Below, piece by piece: positions 35,295 through 43,601 of a stretch of 64,000 nucleotides of DNA; the stretch's first letter is position 1; the number at the start of each line of letters is the position of its first letter. Origin of the DNA: Alphaproteobacteria bacterium. Lineage in GTDB: Bacteria; Pseudomonadota; Alphaproteobacteria; Paracaedibacterales; CAITNM01. Below the pieces are notes generated by a model. That model was given only the letters and a program-made list of their open reading frames with translations. It was not told the origin of the DNA and ran no database searches. Location: assembly GCA_021298215.1 (NCBI GenBank), contig JAJTEE010000004.1:62001-126000 (forward strand), read 5' to 3'. A program made the position numbers and the translations under genes.

Positions 35295-37169
35295 TTACAG
35301 CTTGTATTGACTGCGCCATTGTTGAAACATCAACGCAAGCCACAATTTGTATTGATAATTATACGATCCACACTGATGTTTATCCCACGTCTGTTCAAGT
35401 GCCGACGCGCTGATGCCAAACTCTTCCAAAGAAGAAGAAAATAGCAAACTATGCGCCCAATCTTTTAAATCACCACGTAACCATGTATCAATCGGTACGC
35501 CAAAGCCCATCTTCGGCCTATCAAATAATTTTTCTGGCACATATGATTTCAAAATTTCTCTCAAAATCCACTTACCTTTACCGCCTCGAAGTTTCAGATG
35601 CTCTGGCAATTGCCAAGCAAGAGCTATCAAACGATGATCGAGCAACGGCACACGCGCCTCTAAACTCACCTGCATACTTGCTCTATCCACCTTTGTCAAA
35701 ATATCACCCGGCAGATACGTCAGCATGTCCCAATATTGAAAATTCTCAATGCTATCTTTTAAAAGAGGATGTTTTGCAAAATGATTTTCTGCCCCCGTAT
35801 TCCAATGATGCACAAGCATTGCATAACAATCCGCTATATCTTTTGCTTCAAATAAATGAATTCCTCGCTCAATTTTGTCTGCTAAGCGATGTGGACAGCC
35901 CGGAATTTTTTCCAATGTTTTCCAAAACGATAAAGGCAAACATCGCAGTTGCTTTATCAACCATTTCAAGAAACATGGTGTATAGCTTTTCATCCTCCAC
36001 AAGCTTCTACCCACTGTATAGCGATTATACCCTGCAAAAAGCTCATCACCTCCATCACCAGAAAGGCTCACTGTCACATGATTTCTCGCTAATTTTGAAA
36101 CCAAATACGTTGGAATTTGCGAAACATCCGCGAAAGGCTCATCGTACGTAGAAGCTAAATTTGGAATCACATTTTGCGCTTCTTGGGCTGAAACATAAAA
36201 TTCGTGATGATCGGTCCTCAAATGCTCAGCAATTTTTTTGGCAAATGGCGCTTCATTATAATTAGGAATATCAAACCCAATCGAAAACGTTTTAATACGA
36301 TCAACCGATTGTGACTGCATTAAACTCACCACCAACGAGCTATCAATACCGCCTGATAAAAACGCCCCTAATGGCACATCCGCCTGACAACGCCTTTTCA
36401 CCGCGTCTTTCAAAAGCGCATGCGTTGAATCAATCCATTCCTGATCACTTTTTTTCTCATGGTAGTTTTTAGCTTGAGAAATCCCCTCACCTAAATCCCA
36501 ATAAGCAGATGTTTCATGCCTACCATTAGCATGCAACTGTACTACCGTTCCAGGCTTCACTTTTTGCAAATTTTTAAAAATACACGCTGCTTCTGGAACA
36601 TACCCAAATGCAAAAAATTCTTGCGCCACGTCTGCATTTAATTCAGCTTTCCAGGCAGGATGCTGCATCAAACTTTTTGGCTGCGATCCAAACAACCATA
36701 CATTATCCATATAGCCAAAATACAAAGGCTTTATACCTACACGATCACGCACTAATGTTAGTATTTGCGTTTTTTTATCCCAAACCGCAAACGCAAACAT
36801 ACCAATAAATAACTTAACCGAGGCCTCAATACCCCATGCATCAAAAGCTGCCAACATTATTTCAGTATCAGAATGCCCTTTAAAATTGATATCGCAAAAG
36901 GATGTTTTAAGCTCTGCGCCATTAAAAACCTCGCCGTTATAAACCATCACATAGCGTCCAGAATGAGAAACCATGGGCTGATGTCCTGCTGGCGATAAAT
37001 CAACAATTGATAAGCGTCTATGTGCTAACGCCACTCCCTGCTCATGATCCACCCACACTCCATGAGAATCAGGCCCACGCAAATAAATATCTTGCGCCAT
37101 TGCCTCGGCAAGTTTTTCGTAATTTGAAAATTTTTGATGAGGATCCCAAAAACCGGTAATACCGCACAT
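35295..37169 (-). CDS. asnB: asparagine synthase (glutamine-hydrolysing)
   Basis: Makes asparagine from aspartate, ATP and glutamine. The start is ATG 37169 because the N-terminal nucleophile must be Cys2 (MCGITGFWDP); an extra MI upstream would block it. The glutaminase domain has RGPDSHGVW, LAHRRLSIVDLSPAGHQP and YNGEVFN. The synthetase domain has the PP-loop FLSGGIDSSLVVSLM, SLSGDGGDELFAGY, DRASMQVSLEARVPLLDH and a C-terminal GKWILREIL. 624 residues is the length of the AsnB group that also occurs in polysaccharide and exosortase loci. The tRNA-Glu gene lies just upstream on the same strand. Confidence 0.94.
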   Translation of the reverse strand: MCGITGFWDPHQKFSNYEKLAEAMAQDIYLRGPDSHGVWVDHEQGVALAHRRLSIVDLSPAGHQPMVSHSGRYVMVYNGEVFNGAELKTSFCDINFKGHSDTEIMLAAFDAWGIEASVKLFIGMFAFAVWDKKTQILTLVRDRVGIKPLYFGYMDNVWLFGSQPKSLMQHPAWKAELNADVAQEFFAFGYVPEAACIFKNLQKVKPGTVVQLHANGRHETSAYWDLGEGISQAKNYHEKKSDQEWIDSTHALLKDAVKRRCQADVPLGAFLSGGIDSSLVVSLMQSQSVDRIKTFSIGFDIPNYNEAPFAKKIAEHLRTDHHEFYVSAQEAQNVIPNLASTYDEPFADVSQIPTYLVSKLARNHVTVSLSGDGGDELFAGYNRYTVGRSLWRMKSYTPCFLKWLIKQLRCLPLSFWKTLEKIPGCPHRLADKIERGIHLFEAKDIADCYAMLVHHWNTGAENHFAKHPLLKDSIENFQYWDMLTYLPGDILTKVDRASMQVSLEARVPLLDHRLIALAWQLPEHLKLRGGKGKWILREILKSYVPEKLFDRPKMGFGVPIDTWLRGDLKDWAHSLLFSSSLEEFGISASALEQTWDKHQCGSYNYQYKLWLALMFQQWRSQYKL

Positions 37170-37247
37170 AATCAATAAATATTAAAAGGCTATTTTGCAA
37201 ACCTAGCAAATATACGGATGACAATAAAGATGATGGGAAATAAAAAA

Positions 37248-37323
37248 TGGCGTCCCCAACGGGATTCGAACCCGTGTTGCCGCCTTGAAAGGGCGATGTC
37301 CTAGGCCTCTAGACGATGGGGAC
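37248..37323 (-). tRNA. tRNA-Glu (anticodon TTC)
   Basis: A 76-base cloverleaf including an encoded 3' CCA (complement of 37248-37250). The acceptor stem pairs GTCCCCA with TGGGGAC; the T arm contains GGTTCGAATCC; the anticodon loop is CTTTCAA with TTC at the complement of 37287-37289. Sequence and anticodon are those of bacterial tRNA-Glu. Confidence 0.96.
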
Positions 37324-37504
37324 TTGGAATGAACTATACGGTTAAATTGCTTTTTCGTCAACGAATTTTGCGCTTCTGTTTGTATATCTCCGTTTATTTG
37401 AATAATATGCTTAATAAATTTCTTTAACACCCCCATACCTAATCGTTGAGATTTCCCCACCATCAGTGTTAAGCTGTCGATAATTTTTAAAGCTAAACTT
37501 TTAC

Positions 37505-38533
37505 GTGGAAACAGCAATTCGTCAATCGTTACAAAATCTCACGCTACCAGGAACCACCCTGTTAGCGCTTGATTTGCTGGAGCACATCCAAATTGATGAA
37601 ACTAAAGCTCTCTTGGTATTTAGGCTCCCTGAGGATTTTGCAACATCAAACAAAACTTGGGAGCAAGCAATTCAACGGGAATGCGAAAAGATTTGCCCTC
37701 TACCCATCATGATTTCGTTTCATCGTCATACAACAAAAGAAAAAGTAGCTACGTCTGGTATCGTAGGTGTGCGCCATGTAATAGCCATTGCTTCAGGAAA
37801 AGGCGGCGTGGGTAAATCTTCTATTTGCCTGAATCTTGCTCTTGCTACGCAATCACTAGGACTTAAGGTTGGCATCTTAGACGCTGATATCTATGGCCCC
37901 TCACTGCCCACCATGACAAACATCTTCGAAAAACCAGACGTTGCTCCTGGAAAAAAACTCATTCCTCATCACAAATTTAATCTCAAACTGATGTCGATGG
38001 GTTTCATGGTGCCAAAAGATGCCGCCGTTATTTGGCGTGGTCTTATGGTGCAAAGCGCCGTCACACAAATGCTTGGTGACGTTTTATGGAATCACGACGG
38101 CTTTGAGCTAGATATACTTTTCATTGATCTTCCCCCAGGCACTGGCGACGCGCAGCTAACCATGGCTCAAAAAGCCAATCTTTCTGGCGCCATCATTACC
38201 ACAACCCCACAAGAACTCGCCCTTATTGATGCGCGCCGTGCTATTAAAATGTTTGAAAAGGTAAATATCCCTATCCTAGGTATCATCGAAAACATGAGCC
38301 ATTTCCACTGTCCAGGCTGCGGTCTTGATTCACATATTTTTACAAAAGATGGAGCCCATACGGAATGCCTCCAGCAGAAAATTTCTCTGCTTGGCTCTAT
38401 CCCACTCGATATCGCCTTTAGAGAATCCGCTGACAAAGGCGAACCATTTTTCATCAATTACCCATCACACCCTATCAGCAATATCTTTAAAGACATCGCG
38501 CAACATATAAAAACAGAGGTCATGCATGGCTAA
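37505..38533 (+). CDS. mrp: Mrp/ApbC-type iron-sulfur carrier ATPase
   Basis: 342 residues from a GTG start at 37505. An N-terminal MIP18/DUF59-like part (about 1-85) is followed by the NTPase: deviant Walker A IASGKGGVGKSSICLNLA, DADIYGPSLPTM, LFIDLPPGTGDAQLT and NMSHFHCPGCG, where the CxxC binds a bridging Fe-S cluster between two subunits. It delivers Fe-S clusters to apo-proteins in the cytosol. The last eight bases overlap the start of prmA. tRNA-Glu and asnB diverge upstream. Confidence 0.93.
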   Translation: METAIRQSLQNLTLPGTTLLALDLLEHIQIDETKALLVFRLPEDFATSNKTWEQAIQRECEKICPLPIMISFHRHTTKEKVATSGIVGVRHVIAIASGKGGVGKSSICLNLALATQSLGLKVGILDADIYGPSLPTMTNIFEKPDVAPGKKLIPHHKFNLKLMSMGFMVPKDAAVIWRGLMVQSAVTQMLGDVLWNHDGFELDILFIDLPPGTGDAQLTMAQKANLSGAIITTTPQELALIDARRAIKMFEKVNIPILGIIENMSHFHCPGCGLDSHIFTKDGAHTECLQQKISLLGSIPLDIAFRESADKGEPFFINYPSHPISNIFKDIAQHIKTEVMHG

Positions 38534-39428
38534 ATATCTCGTCCGCTGCGTTGTACCCTACACCATCGTTGAGTCCTTTCAGCAAGCTCTAGAAGATATC
38601 TGCGAAAGCCTCATCGTCTTTGAAGACTCCACCTCCGCCCCCGCTCCCATCACGGATGAAAACGGCTTTCCCATTTCCAGCCTCTTTCAAGTGGATATGC
38701 TCTGCGAAGATGTCGACGTGCAAAAATGTAAAGCCCAAGCCGAAACAGCAGCTGCTCTTTTAGGCACAAATATTTCAGCAATCGTTGAAGAAGTTGAAAA
38801 TACCAATTGGTTACTTGCTTGCCATCAGGGTCAGCCAGAAATTCACGTGCATCCTTTTGTCATTCACAGTTCAGAAAGTACTGCCATTTTAAAGCCTGGC
38901 AGCATTGGTTTAAAAATCAATGCTGCAACTGCCTTTGGCAGCGGCGAACATCCCACCACGCAAGGATGCCTCAAGCTTTTCGTACAACTTGCTAAAAAAC
39001 ATCAATTTAAAAATGTGCTCGATATGGGTTGTGGCAGTGGTGTGTTAAGCATTGCCGCAAAAAAACTCCAACCGCACATGCACGTCACAGCTGTTGATAT
39101 TGAAGCCGAGGCCGCGCGTCGCACTCGCCTTAATACCAAACTTAATGGCTGTGAACATAACTACAACGTGCTTTGCTCAGTCGGATTTCAGCACCCTCAA
39201 ACCTGGCAACAATACGACCTTTGCTTTGCTAATATCCTTGCAAAACCCCTCGTGCGCCTGGCGCCAAATATGAAAAAACACATCCAACCCGGAGGCCATA
39301 TTATCGTTTCAGGTCTACTCGACAAACAGGCTCCTATGGTCATTAACGCTTACATCGCTTGCGGCTTCGCGATTGATTCACAAATCAGCATCTCAGGTTG
39401 GCGTAGCATTGCATTTAAGAAAAATTAA
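38526..39428 (+). CDS. prmA: ribosomal protein L11 methyltransferase
   Basis: Trimethylates ribosomal protein L11. 300 residues. The N-terminal part is the substrate-recognition domain; the SAM-binding Rossmann domain shows FGSGEHPTTQGCLKL, VLDMGCGSGVLSIAAKKL (motif I), TAVDIEAEAARRT, FANILAKPLVRLAP (motif IV, NILA as in PrmA), and IVSGLLDKQ. Overlap with mrp by eight bases suggests coupled translation. The stop is 15 bases from the end of the convergent exported-protein gene. Confidence 0.93.
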   Translation: MAKYLVRCVVPYTIVESFQQALEDICESLIVFEDSTSAPAPITDENGFPISSLFQVDMLCEDVDVQKCKAQAETAAALLGTNISAIVEEVENTNWLLACHQGQPEIHVHPFVIHSSESTAILKPGSIGLKINAATAFGSGEHPTTQGCLKLFVQLAKKHQFKNVLDMGCGSGVLSIAAKKLQPHMHVTAVDIEAEAARRTRLNTKLNGCEHNYNVLCSVGFQHPQTWQQYDLCFANILAKPLVRLAPNMKKHIQPGGHIIVSGLLDKQAPMVINAYIACGFAIDSQISISGWRSIAFKKN

Positions 39429-39443
39429 CTCTGCTTATCAGGC

Positions 39444-39950
39444 TTAATCGTTAGGGCGAGATTTTTTCTTAACAGGTTCCTGAGCAGACGCATCGATCTC
39501 CTCAATCACACCGGGCGAAATCCCATAACTAATACTTTTTGGTGAAACACCTTTCTTTGATTTATTTTTCTTGCCATTTCTGCTGTTCACAGTTTTTTTG
39601 GGCACTCTCAAACCAATTTTAAAGCTACTTTCTGGCACTATATCTTCAACAGGATCAGCCATCACCACATCAAAAACCTCCTCGGTTTTTTCAAGTATGC
39701 CAATAAAATCCGGCAACCTCGCGTCCTCGTTATTACTTCCTTGTTCAGAACTATCTTCTCGTTCAGTAAGGTGAGAGGTAGAAATACTACAGCGCGTACT
39801 CAGAGCTCGAGCAAGATCATCGAAACCAGTATCTGCTGAGAGAAACCTTGTATTTCCCCCTAAATCTTCATCTGAAATATATCCATCCAAATCAGCCGCC
39901 TGCATCTCAAGCAATATCACAACCGCGATCATAAAAAGCATTCTAATCAC
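39444..39950 (-). CDS. small exported protein of unknown function, acidic then strongly basic
   Basis: 168 residues from GTG 39950; ATG 39941 (MLFMIAVVILLEMQA) is an alternative start. The N terminus is a signal peptide ending MQA|AD (about residue 18). The mature part is low complexity: first acidic and Ser-rich (DGYISDEDLGG, TEREDSSEQGSNNEDA, EEVFDVVMADPVEDIVPE), then very basic (VPKKTVNSRNGKKNKSKKG) and a terminal KKKSRPND. I recognise no family. The basic clusters resemble eukaryotic nuclear-localisation signals, which is of interest only if the bacterium exports proteins into a host cell. It is convergent with prmA. Confidence 0.55.
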   Translation of the reverse strand: MIRMLFMIAVVILLEMQAADLDGYISDEDLGGNTRFLSADTGFDDLARALSTRCSISTSHLTEREDSSEQGSNNEDARLPDFIGILEKTEEVFDVVMADPVEDIVPESSFKIGLRVPKKTVNSRNGKKNKSKKGVSPKSISYGISPGVIEEIDASAQEPVKKKSRPND

Positions 39951-40083
39951 TATAAAACCATTTTTTACATAAAAAAGTCTTTTATATATAGTGATGATAT
40001 TAAGAAATGCAATATTAATATAAATAATAAGTGTTTTTATATATTTTCGCGTAAAAGTTCACAACACATCTTTGCTAAATTGC

Positions 40084-40112
40084 TTGCGCTTAACGATTTT
40101 TTGGCCTATAGG
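40084..40112 (+). promoter_or_regulatory. sigma-70-type promoter candidate for the CsbD-like gene
   Basis: TTGCGC at 40084-40089 and TATAGG at 40107-40112 with a 17-base spacer, 35 bases before the ATG at 40147. Match to consensus is moderate. Confidence 0.4.
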
Positions 40113-40146
40113 GTAGGTGTTAATTCATCTTAAGAAAGGAGATCTT

Positions 40147-40509
40147 ATGAAAAGAAACCTTCTTATGTCTGCTCTATTGTGTTGCACACTTCTGCCAAAT
40201 TTAACGAATGCAGCAGTTTCTTCACAAAAAACAGAAAGCGACCATGAAATATCTAACTTTAGAATAAAGGAGGAAGCTATGAATGAAAAATTATCAGCAA
40301 AGTGGGATAAACTAGTAGGTTCATTAAAAGAGCAATGGGGTCATCTCACTGATCAAGATTTAGAAAAAGTAAAAGGAAAAAAAGATCAGCTTATTGGACT
40401 CATCAAAGAAAAATATGCTGATTCAAAAGAAGGCGCAAAAGAAAAATACGCCGACTCAAAAGAAGCCATTGAAAAGAGAATCAATGAACTTCTCGAAAAA
40501 TTAGATTAA
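40147..40509 (+). CDS. CsbD-like stress protein with an N-terminal signal peptide
   Basis: 120 residues from ATG 40147, which has AAAGGAG seven bases upstream. The first 22 residues are a signal peptide (MKRNLLMSALLCCTLLPNLT, cleavage after TNA). From Met45 the protein is a CsbD domain: NEKLSAKWDKLVGSLKEQW, LTDQDLEKVKGKKDQLIG, then a short duplication KEKYADSKEGA/KEKYADSKEAI. CsbD proteins are normally small cytosolic proteins induced by general stress. Here a second perfect ribosome-binding site lies inside the gene at Met45, so an exported and a cytosolic form could both be made. It is single, with a plausible promoter and a strong terminator. Confidence 0.78.
   Translation: MKRNLLMSALLCCTLLPNLTNAAVSSQKTESDHEISNFRIKEEAMNEKLSAKWDKLVGSLKEQWGHLTDQDLEKVKGKKDQLIGLIKEKYADSKEGAKEKYADSKEAIEKRINELLEKLD
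40266..40281 (+). promoter_or_regulatory. internal consensus ribosome-binding site and start in the CsbD-like gene
   Basis: AAAGGAGG (40266-40273) lies five bases before ATG 40279, in frame with the upstream start. Initiation here gives a 76-residue cytosolic CsbD (MNEKLSAKW), the normal size for the family. Confidence 0.7.
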
Positions 40510-40516
40510 AGCCTAA

Positions 40517-40560
40517 AAACCACCTCTTTCTAAACTGATTGATTTAGGAAGAGGTGGTTT
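40517..40560. terminator. bidirectional terminator between the CsbD-like and RHH genes
   Basis: An 18-bp stem with one G-U pair: 40517-40534 against 40543-40560, loop CTGATTGA. On the minus strand it is followed by a T5 run, so it ends the secB-RHH transcript as well as the CsbD-like gene. Confidence 0.82.
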
Positions 40561-40574
40561 CATTCAGCTTGAAC

Positions 40575-40790
40575 TTACCTAAGATCAATCTTTCTCACAC
40601 TCTTCAAACAAAACACCCTAAGTCGGCTCGCCAAATTTTGCCGCTCATGCTGCTCTTTTTCAATGGAAATAATTAATTGCGCCAAGGACATATTTTGCTT
40701 TTTACAAATATCATCCAAAACTTCCCAAAATTCAGGCTCTAAACGCACACTGGTAGCATGCCCCTGCACCACTACCGAGCGTTTAATCAT
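40575..40790 (-). CDS. ribbon-helix-helix domain protein (RHH_4 type)
   Basis: 71 residues. The sequence SVVVQGHATSVRLEPEFWEVLDDICKK, given here as GHATSVRLEPEFWEVLDDI, then SLAQLIISIEKEQ and NLASRLRVFCL, is the alphaproteobacterial RHH_4 pattern (GHxTSvxLExxFWxxL ... NLsSxLRvFvL). These are small dimeric proteins, probably DNA-binding through the N-terminal strand; targets are not known. It begins three bases after the secB stop on the same strand and shares its transcript and terminator. Confidence 0.85.
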   Translation of the reverse strand: MIKRSVVVQGHATSVRLEPEFWEVLDDICKKQNMSLAQLIISIEKEQHERQNLASRLRVFCLKSVRKIDLR

Positions 40791-40793
40791 ATA

Positions 40794-41246
40794 TTACGCT
40801 GTGCCTACAGCATCTGTAGTCGCTTGCTGATTACGGTAAAGCGCGGCAAAATCCACTGGCTGCAAATACAAAGGCGGTAATCCTGCCTGACTTGTTGTAT
40901 CAGAAACAATCTGACGCGCATAAGGGAATAAGAATGTTGGTGTTTGAATCATCAATAACGTAGGCAACACATCCGCCGGAACGTTCTGCGCATGGCACAA
41001 ACCCGCATACTGTAACTCAACCAAAAAAAGTGTTTTTTCTTTGTGCTTCGCCTCAATATTAATCACTAATGTTACTTCGTAACTTTCTTCTGTATTTTTT
41101 TTGCCATTCGCCTGGATATTTACACTAATCTCTGGCTGCTCTCCTAGCCCAACCCCAAATTCCAATTTATTTTCAAAAGAAAGATCCCGCACACCTTGAG
41201 CGACAATATTAAAAGTTGGTTCTTTTTGAGTTGAAGTTTCCGACAT
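40794..41246 (-). CDS. secB: protein-export chaperone SecB
   Basis: Tetrameric cytosolic chaperone that holds unfolded precursors and hands them to SecA. 150 residues; LSFENKLEF near the N terminus, INIEAKHKEKTLFLVELQYAG, the conserved LPTLLMIQTPTFLFPYARQI core, and GLPPLYLQPVDFAALY at the end are all standard SecB. The many exported proteins in the window are likely clients. It is divergent from prmC (81-base gap) and followed by the RHH gene. Confidence 0.95.
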   Translation of the reverse strand: MSETSTQKEPTFNIVAQGVRDLSFENKLEFGVGLGEQPEISVNIQANGKKNTEESYEVTLVINIEAKHKEKTLFLVELQYAGLCHAQNVPADVLPTLLMIQTPTFLFPYARQIVSDTTSQAGLPPLYLQPVDFAALYRNQQATTDAVGTA

Positions 41247-41327
41247 ACATAGTTGAGTTTAAAAAGTAATGGTAGCAGTATCGCGAATATGGTTAAATTT
41301 CGCAAGTAAATTTGATACACCACCACA

Positions 41328-42131
41328 TTGACCAATACTGAAAAAGTCATCAACCAACAAGAGTACAGGCTACTGCTAGGAAAAGTTTTACAAAAATCTC
41401 CTGAATGGATTTTTATGCATTTACCGCAGCTTTCTTTAACCATAGATGAAAAGCAAAAATTAAATGAGTTAATAAACCGCCGTCTAAAAGGTGAACCAAT
41501 TGCAAAAATATTAGGGTTTAAAGAGTTTTATGGAAGAAACTTTTTTACGAATAAGCATACTCTTGACCCGCGCCCAGATTCAGAAACAATCATTGATGCT
41601 GTTAAAAAATATTTCTCAAAAGACACCTGCCCCCAAATACTTGATTTAGGGACAGGAACTGGCTGTTTATTTTTTTCCATTTTAGCTGAGTTTCCTAATG
41701 CTTTTGGCATAGGAATCGATTACAGTTGGAGCGCCTTAAAAGTAGCACAAAGAAATCAAGAATATCTAAATCTCAAGCAACGATCACTTCTACTTCAAGG
41801 CGACTGGACGAAAAGCTTACAAGGAAAATTTGACATCATTTTGTGTAATCCACCCTACATCTCTACACATGAAAAACTTGATGTATCAACCCTGCATGAT
41901 CCTAATACTGCGTTATTTTCAGGTCTTACAGGCCTTGAAGATTATCAAAAAATCTTGCCAAGTATCCCCTCTCTCTTAAAATCAAACGGATTGATATTCC
42001 TTGAAATCGGCAAGAACCAAGAAAAGTGTGTTCAAAACATCGCATCGACTGCGGATTTAATCCAAGAAAGCACATTCACTGATCTATCTGGCATCGTACG
42101 CGTGTTATGCTATAGTGCAAAAAAAAGATAA
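41328..42131 (+). CDS. prmC: release factor glutamine methyltransferase PrmC
   Basis: Methylates the Gln of the GGQ loop in release factors RF1 and RF2. 267 residues, apparently from TTG 41328 (MTNTEKVINQQEY); the next in-frame ATG is at about residue 30. The N-terminal helical domain is followed by the SAM domain: GEPIAKILGFKEFYGRNF, LDPRPDSETIIDAV, ILDLGTGTGCLFFSIL (motif I) and the catalytic LCNPPYIS (NPPY). ALFSGLTGLEDYQKIL is also family-typical. It is 15 bases upstream of the cvpA-like gene and divergent from secB. Confidence 0.92.
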   Translation: MTNTEKVINQQEYRLLLGKVLQKSPEWIFMHLPQLSLTIDEKQKLNELINRRLKGEPIAKILGFKEFYGRNFFTNKHTLDPRPDSETIIDAVKKYFSKDTCPQILDLGTGTGCLFFSILAEFPNAFGIGIDYSWSALKVAQRNQEYLNLKQRSLLLQGDWTKSLQGKFDIILCNPPYISTHEKLDVSTLHDPNTALFSGLTGLEDYQKILPSIPSLLKSNGLIFLEIGKNQEKCVQNIASTADLIQESTFTDLSGIVRVLCYSAKKR

Positions 42132-42145
42132 GACATTTTAAATAT

Positions 42146-42904
42146 ATGAATAAATTTGACTTGATCTTCTTAGGCATTCTCGCAATTTCCGCTATCATCG
42201 GGATAGTACGAGGCATTACAAAAGAAATATTAAGCTTACTTTCATGGGTTGGCGCTATATCCATGGCGTACGTCTTATTCCCCACTACCCAATATTTAGC
42301 ACGTTCAAAAATCTCTAACCCTTGGCTTGCTGATGGCGTAACCTTGTTTGCTATCTTTATCATTTTTCTTATCATACTCACATTAATCAGCCACTTCCTC
42401 ACCTCTCGCGTTCGTGCAAGTGCTTTAAGTGGTATTGATCGATCTTTAGGTACAGCTTATGGTCTATTACGCGGGTGTGCTCTTTTATTTATATTCGAAT
42501 TAATCGTAAGCTGCGTATGGTTACGCCCTGATCATCCTGATTTTATTAAAGGTAGCAGATTTTCAAACTTCATGTACAAAGGTAGCGATACCCTGTATAT
42601 CGTTCTACCAAAATCTGCTCAAGATTGGATCAAGTCCCTTCAAGAAAAGCGATTAAGTGAACGTAAAGTTCCTTCAGCAGAAGACATTAAACAAGCAGGG
42701 CAAGCAGTGGTGGAAGTGGCGGAACAAGTAGCTCCTGTTGTGCAAGCAGCTATTGACCGAGAAAACCAAAAACAAATATCGGCTGAAGAACTAGCAAATT
42801 TAAAAACTAAAGAAGCTCCCGAGAAAAAAGCTATTAAAAAAGGCAATGCCAAAAAACAAGAAATTGAAATGGATCGCCTACTAGATCAAGCCAACGCAGA
42901 ATAG
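42146..42904 (+). CDS. CvpA family membrane protein
   Basis: 252 residues. Four membrane segments in the first ~135 residues with the family pattern FDLIFLGILAISAIIGIVRG, EILSLLSWVGAISMAYV, and ASALSGIDRSLGTAYGLLRG. CvpA was first noted for colicin V production; its general role in the envelope is not settled. The C-terminal ~110 residues are hydrophilic, Ala/Glu/Lys-rich and probably cytosolic, ending KKQEIEMDRLLDQANAE; such a tail is longer than in E. coli CvpA. It is followed after seven bases by the Sel1-repeat gene and probably co-transcribed with prmC. Confidence 0.85.
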   Translation: MNKFDLIFLGILAISAIIGIVRGITKEILSLLSWVGAISMAYVLFPTTQYLARSKISNPWLADGVTLFAIFIIFLIILTLISHFLTSRVRASALSGIDRSLGTAYGLLRGCALLFIFELIVSCVWLRPDHPDFIKGSRFSNFMYKGSDTLYIVLPKSAQDWIKSLQEKRLSERKVPSAEDIKQAGQAVVEVAEQVAPVVQAAIDRENQKQISAEELANLKTKEAPEKKAIKKGNAKKQEIEMDRLLDQANAE

Positions 42905-42911
42905 GAACAAA

Positions 42912-43601
42912 ATGTTAAAGAAAATCACTGTTGTTATTGCCACTCTTTTTCTCGCTTTTTTGCATGCAGAAGAAAATCAAACGTCTTCAAAGGTAGAGAC
43001 AAAAACAAAACCTTCAAAACCCCTTGTTTGCGCCCCTTGTGATGAACCTCTACCCGGCACAGCTCTTTGGCATTACATGAAAGGTATCGAAGAACTCATC
43101 GGCGTAAAAACAAATCCATATTTAGCGAACGAACATTTTAAACGCGCTGTCGATATGAATTATCCACCAGCTATCAAAGCGTTGGCCGATAGTTATTACG
43201 CTGGCGATGGTATCGATCAAGATAGAAAACAAGCTCTCGTTCTATACATTCGCGCTGCTGATTTAGGAGACGGCGCAGCACAATTTAACGCAGGCGTCAT
43301 TTTCCTCCGGGGCTATGCGGGTGAAATAGATTATGTGCTTGCTTACTATTATTTATGCTTAGCAACGATGAATGAAGGGCTTGATGAGATGGCACAAGAT
43401 GCAGCTATTTATCGAGACGAGGCAGCAACCAATCTGTCATCAGAACAGTTGCAGGATATTTATCGAAAGCTAATTAATAATCCCGCTTTAAATCCAAGCA
43501 AGAGCTTTACTAAGCCCGACCTGACTCCAAGCTTAAAGTCAGTGGATCAACACCCAGAGAAGCCATTGCAGCTCGCCAACGGAAATCAAGAGCCGAGCTG
43601 A
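42912..43601 (+). CDS. exported Sel1-like repeat protein
   Basis: 229 residues. Signal peptide MLKKITVVIATLFLAFLHA (cleaved near residue 19). Mature part: a Lys/Pro-rich linker, then two clear Sel1 repeats (NPYLANEHFKRAVDMNYPPA, AIKALADSYYAGDGIDQDRK then QALVLYIRAADLGDGAAQF) and a third, weaker one. Sel1 repeats make alpha-alpha solenoids for protein-protein contact. The last 31 codons (43510-43601) are antisense to the end of yqgE and are Pro/Ser/Gln-rich, so this tail may be recent read-through into the neighbour. Confidence 0.8.
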   Translation: MLKKITVVIATLFLAFLHAEENQTSSKVETKTKPSKPLVCAPCDEPLPGTALWHYMKGIEELIGVKTNPYLANEHFKRAVDMNYPPAIKALADSYYAGDGIDQDRKQALVLYIRAADLGDGAAQFNAGVIFLRGYAGEIDYVLAYYYLCLATMNEGLDEMAQDAAIYRDEAATNLSSEQLQDIYRKLINNPALNPSKSFTKPDLTPSLKSVDQHPEKPLQLANGNQEPS

